From SXOA01 sp046593355 (GTDB taxonomy: Bacteria > Planctomycetota > Planctomycetia > Pirellulales > Pirellulaceae), in assembly GCA_046593355.1 (NCBI GenBank), contig JBKJNY010000082.1, positions 124,001 through 188,000 of the forward strand: a DNA stretch of 64,000 nucleotides, given 5' to 3'. The notes beneath the pieces are model-generated. The model made no database searches, was not told the origin of the DNA, and was given only the letters and a program-made list of their open reading frames with translations. A program made the translations under genes and the position numbers. The first letter of the stretch is position 1, and each line of letters opens with the position of its first letter. Positions 60,026 through 64,000 of this stretch are shown here, piece after piece.

Positions 60026-62617
60026 TCACTGCTTCTCCTTCCCTCCCTTCTCCACTTGCCGATACGCAATCGCCCTTCGCGCCGCCGGCGGCAGCGGGGC
60101 GTCCTGGCCCTTGATGGACCGCCACAGGATTTCGTTGAGCTCGAAGTCGTCGATGCGGTCGTACTCGGTGAAGTCCATTTTCAACGACCGCTCCGCGCCG
60201 TAGGCGGTCTTTTCGTTGATGGCGTTCAGGTTGATGCGGGCCGGCTCGTGCTTGTAAGCGGCGAGATTCGGCTTCTCGTCAAACGATTCGAACATCGGAG
60301 TGGCGGCGGCGTCGAACTGGCTGAGCGGCGGCAGGCCGAGGATCAGCTCCATCGTGCGGATCATGCTGCACGTGCTGTACTGCGTGCTGTCCAGGTGGTT
60401 GCGGCGGCAGTAGGGGCTGATGACCAGGCCGACGGTTCGGTGGGCATCGACATGGTCCGGGCCGTTCTGGGCGTCGTCCTCAATCACGAAGATGGCCGTC
60501 TCGGGCCAGTACTTGCTCTGGCTCACCGCCTCCACCAGCCGGCCGAGGGCCAGGTCATTGCTGGCGACGCAGGCCTGCGGCGTCGGTGCGCCGGGGCTAG
60601 TCCCCTGCGTGTGATCCTCCCCCAGGCTCATGACGATGAAGCCGGGCAGGTCGCCGTTTTTCTCGTACTCGCGGAACTCTTCCAGGAAAATGTCGACGAG
60701 ATCGGTGTCGCGGACTTTCTGCCCCGGCTTTTGCGGGATGCCATATTTGGGGGACATGTGGCCGACCAGGCCGGGAACCCGCCCTTCCATGCGGAACGTG
60801 CCGTCCTTCTGGCTGACGCGGCCGCCATATTCGCCATAGCTGCGATACGAGACGCCGTGCCGCTTGCACGAATCCCAGATGTAGCCGCTGGGGGCTTTGG
60901 TCAGCTCCCCTTCGTCGTCGTCGTCGATCCCCTGGCGGCCGGAATAGGTGAGGGCCCAGTTGCGGGCGATGTAGTCGGTGTTGTAAGCCATCGTGGACCA
61001 GGGGTGGCCGTCCGCCGAGACGTGACCGTTGCAATAAAGGTTGTCGAGCAGCACGAATTCACTCGCCAACTTGTGATGGTTCGGCGTCACTTCCGCCCCG
61101 AACATCAGCAGCGACGGATCCCCGTTGCCGCGGGGCATGTCGCTGAAAACCTGGTCGTAAGTGCGATTCTCCTTGATGATGTAAATGACGTGCTTGATGG
61201 GGGATTTGCCGCCGACGGTTGTGGGGATGGCCGTCTTGCGTGGTGACGGCACGGCGGTGAGGAGCTTGTCCGAATAGGGGCAGTTGCGATAGACCTGGTC
61301 GGTGTATGCCGCAAGCTGCTTCGCGTCGGGGACATCGACAATCGAGAGCGCTCCCGAAAGCGTGGTGCCGATATAGGGGAACGGAAAGTAGTGGTTGCCC
61401 CCTTCCGCCGGAGCCTTGGCGAGCTCGGCGTCGAGCTTGTCCTGGGCGGGCTTGTTGGGGGCGGTCTGGTTTCCCTTGCCGACGCCCACCAGCAGACGCT
61501 TGCCATCGGGCGTAATCGCCACGGCAGTCGGATACCAGCCGGTGGGAATGAAGCCTTTCACGGCGCTCTTGCGAGGATGCTCGATGTCCACGACGGCGAT
61601 GCAGTTATTGTCCGCATTGGCGACGAACAGCGTTTGGCCATCGGGAGCGATGCAGAGGGCGTCGGGCGTGCTCCCTTCAGGCGATTGTGGGAACAGGGGC
61701 GTGTAGATGGTTTCCTGCACGGTGCCCGCCTTCGTGTCGATGACGTAAACGGCGTTGCTGGAGGCGCAGGCGACGAACAAGCGGTTGTCCTTGGGATGCA
61801 AAGCAAGCTGGTTGGGATGCTCGCCGACGGAGATTTTTGCGATGGTCTTGAGCGTCTGCGGCTCGACGACGAGAACCCGGCGGTCGGCCCAATCGCTGAC
61901 GTAGAGCAGGCCATTTTTCGCCAGGACGACATCGTAGGGGCGCTTGCCGCATTTCTGCGAGAGGATCTTACCTTCCGCCTTCTCGGTTCGCGTATCCATC
62001 CGCGTGATGGCTCCGCCCAGCCCCTTATCCGTGGTGGCGTCTCCCCAGGCGAAGGACTTGGCGTCCCCCTTGGGCAGAATGGTGAGGGAGTAAAGCGCGC
62101 CTGATTCCTGGTCCAGACACATCCCCGTGCGGAAGCCGGTAGGGGGCACGTCGGTCGGAGCGGCTTCGCCCGGTTTGAGAGCGGGAGGGAAGTCGCTGCC
62201 GGCCTCGAGCTTGCCGTCCTTCCAGGTGTAGATATGGAGGACCGAACTGCCGCCGCCGGACCACCAGAGCCTGCCGCTGCTATTTTCCATCGCCAAGCCG
62301 AACCAAGTATGCCGCGTGCTCTGCGCCGCGGCCTTCTTGTGCGTCGCCAGGTCAATCGCCGTCAACTCATGTGCGTTATAGCCGCCGGTGGCGACGAGGG
62401 CATGTCTGCCATCCGCATCCACAAGAATATTGAGCGGCAAATCCGTCAGCGGCACCTGCTTACCCGCCGGCGTCAGCCGCCAGCCGTTGGGAAGGAGAAA
62501 ACCCTGTTCGGAAGGGCCAGCAAATGCGGGCTTGTCAGCAGGCTTGGGTTCTTGTGCTCGCGCGGATGGTGTGAGCGTCAGAGGGGCCAGCAAAGTGATC
62601 AGGGCAAGGGAGCGCAT
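60026..62617 (-). CDS. Exported beta-propeller plus phosphoesterase (YncE/alkaline phosphatase-like)
   Basis: The start at 62617 gives 863 residues with a signal peptide (SLALITLLAPLTL... cut near ARA). Residues of about 30-430 form a seven-bladed YncE-like propeller (DADGRHALVATGGYNAHELT, DNRLFVACASSNAVYVID, DGQTLFVANADNNCIAVV). From about 480 a phosphoesterase (PF04185) domain begins: HVIYIIKENRTYDQVF, DNLYCNGHVSADGHPWS, FVIEDDAQNGPDHVDAHR with metal-binding Asp/His. So it is a bifunctional secreted phospholipase C or phosphatase-type protein. Alternative longer start at 62686 was not used. Convergent with the ExbD gene. Confidence 0.92.
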   Translation of the reverse strand: MRSLALITLLAPLTLTPSARAQEPKPADKPAFAGPSEQGFLLPNGWRLTPAGKQVPLTDLPLNILVDADGRHALVATGGYNAHELTAIDLATHKKAAAQSTRHTWFGLAMENSSGRLWWSGGGSSVLHIYTWKDGKLEAGSDFPPALKPGEAAPTDVPPTGFRTGMCLDQESGALYSLTILPKGDAKSFAWGDATTDKGLGGAITRMDTRTEKAEGKILSQKCGKRPYDVVLAKNGLLYVSDWADRRVLVVEPQTLKTIAKISVGEHPNQLALHPKDNRLFVACASSNAVYVIDTKAGTVQETIYTPLFPQSPEGSTPDALCIAPDGQTLFVANADNNCIAVVDIEHPRKSAVKGFIPTGWYPTAVAITPDGKRLLVGVGKGNQTAPNKPAQDKLDAELAKAPAEGGNHYFPFPYIGTTLSGALSIVDVPDAKQLAAYTDQVYRNCPYSDKLLTAVPSPRKTAIPTTVGGKSPIKHVIYIIKENRTYDQVFSDMPRGNGDPSLLMFGAEVTPNHHKLASEFVLLDNLYCNGHVSADGHPWSTMAYNTDYIARNWALTYSGRQGIDDDDEGELTKAPSGYIWDSCKRHGVSYRSYGEYGGRVSQKDGTFRMEGRVPGLVGHMSPKYGIPQKPGQKVRDTDLVDIFLEEFREYEKNGDLPGFIVMSLGEDHTQGTSPGAPTPQACVASNDLALGRLVEAVSQSKYWPETAIFVIEDDAQNGPDHVDAHRTVGLVISPYCRRNHLDSTQYSTCSMIRTMELILGLPPLSQFDAAATPMFESFDEKPNLAAYKHEPARINLNAINEKTAYGAERSLKMDFTEYDRIDDFELNEILWRSIKGQDAPLPPAARRAIAYRQVEKGGKEKQ

Positions 62618-62686
62618 GGGAGTATGGGTTCTTATGGAGTAAATAGAAGTGATTCGCATTGTGACAGTTGGCGGGACGGGACTCAA

Positions 62687-62749
62687 TCAGTACTCAGTTT
62701 TCAGTGTTCAGTTTTCAGAATGCAGAGTACTGAAAACTGAAAACTCTGC
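62687..62749. repeat. Degenerate 7-bp repeat with inverted tail (TCAGTTT / ACTGAAA)
   Basis: TCAGTAC, TCAGTTT, TCAGTGT, TCAGTTT, TCAGAAT, GCAGAGT run with period seven, then ACTGAAA, ACTGAAA follow as the reverse complement, allowing a hairpin. Lies in the gap between the phosphoesterase start and the helix-turn-helix stop. Confidence 0.75.
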
Positions 62750-62761
62750 CCCACTCTCCCC

Positions 62762-64000
62762 TCACCACACCTGGATGACCTTCCGGGTATCCCGCGCCGG
62801 CTCGCGTTTGCTCGGGATGCTGCGGTCGGAGTAAATCATGTACGGATAGCCGCGCTGCATCCAAAGCTTGGGGCTGATCTTCTTGGGATCGGGGATGCCG
62901 CTCACTTGATGCAACTCCAGCGGGGGAATTCCGTGGATCATGCAGTGATAGTCGAGGGCCTCCTGGCGGTACTTATCCTCCCACCGAAAACGTTTCTCCT
63001 CGGGTTCCGGCTGCGACGGGGTCGGGAGGGGTTTTCGCGGCGAAAACTCCTCCCGACCCCTTTCGTTGCTCCGCGTGAGGACTTCTTCACGCGGAGCGTG
63101 AAGAGTACTTTGCTGGGCAGGCTGGAAGCCAGCCCCACCGAAGTTTTTATTCACATTTTGCGCGTCCCCCGCAGGCTCCTGGGAGGTATTCAGCGGCTGG
63201 TCGCAAACGGCGGGCTGCGTGGGAGTTGCGACTGCGTCCAGGGACGGAACTTCATTCACAACGGGGGCATTTTCCACCGGTTTTAATTCACCCGTGGGGT
63301 AGGCTTCCAGCCCGTTCCCCGCTTCGGTGGGGTCAAGAATAGTACTCATCTCGCTCCGCGAGATGACGTCCTCACGCGGAGCGTGAGGAGTACTTTCCTG
63401 GGCAGGCTGGAAGCCTACCCCACTTTGCACCTTCGCTTCCAGCTCCGCCACCCTCTTCTCCAACTGGCCGATGGTCGCCTCGCGGTTCTTCACCGTCCGG
63501 TCCCAACGGTCCCGCTCTTCGGGGTCCATGACCTCGGCCATCGATATGATGCCGTTGCCGGGGCCGATCCAACCCGACGCCATCACGGCCAGCTCGTGCG
63601 AGACCTTGCCGGCATAGCTCAGCAAGGCCACCTGGCCGCGCTGCGGCTTGTTGCATTTTTCGGTGCGAGTCTCGTCGGTTACGGTCTGCTCGTCCCCCTT
63701 GGTGCGGGTGACTTTTCGCGTCACGACTTTTTCCACGGGGACCGGCCGCCGCGAGCGGCGATAATCGCGGAGTGCCCGCCGCTGCAGATGCTCCAGCAGC
63801 GTCTCGTGCCGATGCAGGGCCAGGCGGAACTTCTCCGTCGCTACAAACTCCCCCCGGTCCTCCGGCAACGTCGTGGCCACCCACTTCTCCATCCGCCCAA
63901 TCCCCCGATGCACCGTCGGCTGCGAGCACCCCAGCTTCTGGGCAATCCGCTCCTGCGTCAGCCCCGCCACCCGCAGCTTGTAAGCCCGCTGATCCCGCCG
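62762..64000 (-). CDS. Helix-turn-helix protein with repeat-derived insertions, partial (N-terminus outside window)
   Basis: The frame is open to the window end, so the N-terminus is missing; 412 residues are visible. Near the visible start AYKLRVAGLTQERIAQKLGCSQPTVHRGIGRM is a helix-turn-helix of the type used in transposase and terminase small subunits. A basic region (RDYRRSRRPVPVEKVVTRK) and a helix with REATIGQLEKRVAELEAKVQ follow. Two copies of GFQPAQ-S-HAPRE-V-(I/L)-RS interrupt the middle; these translate dispersed palindromic DNA elements. The C-terminal part (ALDYHCMIHGIPPLELHQVS) resembles no family I know. A gene that tolerates repeat insertions suggests a flexible linker; no function is assigned. 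Confidence 0.7.
   Translation of the reverse strand, partial: RRDQRAYKLRVAGLTQERIAQKLGCSQPTVHRGIGRMEKWVATTLPEDRGEFVATEKFRLALHRHETLLEHLQRRALRDYRRSRRPVPVEKVVTRKVTRTKGDEQTVTDETRTEKCNKPQRGQVALLSYAGKVSHELAVMASGWIGPGNGIISMAEVMDPEERDRWDRTVKNREATIGQLEKRVAELEAKVQSGVGFQPAQESTPHAPREDVISRSEMSTILDPTEAGNGLEAYPTGELKPVENAPVVNEVPSLDAVATPTQPAVCDQPLNTSQEPAGDAQNVNKNFGGAGFQPAQQSTLHAPREEVLTRSNERGREEFSPRKPLPTPSQPEPEEKRFRWEDKYRQEALDYHCMIHGIPPLELHQVSGIPDPKKISPKLWMQRGYPYMIYSDRSIPSKREPARDTRKVIQVW
63018..63060. repeat. Palindrome inside the last gene (GGGGTCGGGAGGGG...)
   Basis: Arms at 63018-63038 and 63040-63060 pair over 20 of 21 bases. It belongs to the region coding EEFSPRKPLPTPS, another repeat-like unit placed in the coding sequence next to the B-type hairpins. 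Confidence 0.6.
63071..63138. repeat. Partial copy of palindromic element (B hairpin plus A arm)
   Basis: The hairpin CTTCACGCGGAGCGTGAAG with AGTACT beyond it is followed by CTGGGCAGGCTGGAAGCC, one A-type arm. The order and spacing match the right half of the element at 63294-63422. On the minus strand it encodes GAGFQPAQQSTLHAPREE. Confidence 0.75.
63294..63422. mobile_element. 129-bp MITE-like palindromic element lying in frame inside a gene
   Basis: The ends GTGGGGTAGGCTTCCAGCC (63294-63312) and GGCTGGAAGCCTACCCCAC (63404-63422) are exact 19-bp inverted repeats. Inside, AGTACTC... and hairpins TCTCGCTCCGCGAGA and CCTCACGCGGAGCGTGAGG repeat the B element. Its length is 43 codons and it has no stop in the host frame. 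No target duplication is seen. It probably spreads through a transposase or relaxase encoded elsewhere. Confidence 0.75.

Noticed and set aside
60017..61246. 409-residue open frame on the plus strand within the phosphoesterase gene
   Set aside because: It is the reverse of a well-supported protein and shows the Val/Gly/Arg-rich pattern of antisense frames in high-GC DNA.

Overview
The window looks like a piece of a planctomycete chromosome (Pirellulales-like, high G+C). The strongest taxonomic signals are two gene pairs of planctomycete cytochrome-type proteins (PSCyt1/DUF1549/DUF1553) with DUF1501 proteins, a Ser/Thr kinase with a C-terminal membrane anchor and DUF4384-like sensor part, an SLR-type membrane protein starting MFQFSLRNLLIAVA, Tat-exported enzymes, and many secreted proteins with no known function. 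No phage, plasmid, CRISPR or rRNA sequence is seen. One tRNA gene, tRNA-Gln(CUG), is present.

Layout. 1-8 kb: partial kinase (-), a PQQ-type beta-propeller, an outer-membrane-like protein, a class V aminotransferase, a lipoprotein and two small secreted proteins. 8-17 kb: S9 peptidase and amidase (-), an ABC-2 exporter of one ATPase and two permeases followed by a MarR regulator (+), and a secreted beta-sandwich protein (-). 17-28 kb: a tight four-gene DNA double-strand-break module on the minus strand, addB-addA-yhaO-like-yhaN-like, with 4-bp overlaps. 28-32 kb: small membrane protein, MsrB, DTW-domain tRNA modification protein, secreted nitrilase-type hydrolase. 32-42 kb: a broken FG-GAP/VCBS gene and two convergent PSCyt/DUF1501 pairs. 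42-52 kb: SMP-30 lactonase-like protein, STN-like protein fused to the remains of a DoxX-like gene, tRNA-Gln, a TolC/HlyD/MacB-permease export set, NIPSNAP protein. 52-64 kb: DUF362 and alpha-toroid proteins, TrmB, a vWA-TPR-ExbB-ExbD-ExbD cluster, a beta-propeller/phosphoesterase, and a partial helix-turn-helix gene.

The most unusual material lies between and inside genes. (1) A 146-bp MITE-like element with 17-bp terminal inverted repeats sits in a VCBS gene between two copies of a 10-bp target duplication. (2) A second, 129-bp palindromic element lies in frame inside the last gene, with a partial second copy nearby; its ends recur in three other places. (3) Several start codons have a TATAAT-like box ending exactly eight bases before the ATG, which predicts leaderless transcripts. 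(4) Five intergenic spacers carry degenerate tandem repeats, each with a strict 7-bp period but a different 7-mer. Together with several REP-like hairpin families, this shows a genome whose spacers are heavily colonised by small palindromic repeats.

All calls come from reading motifs and sequence by eye. Family names rest on recognition of conserved motifs, not on database searches.
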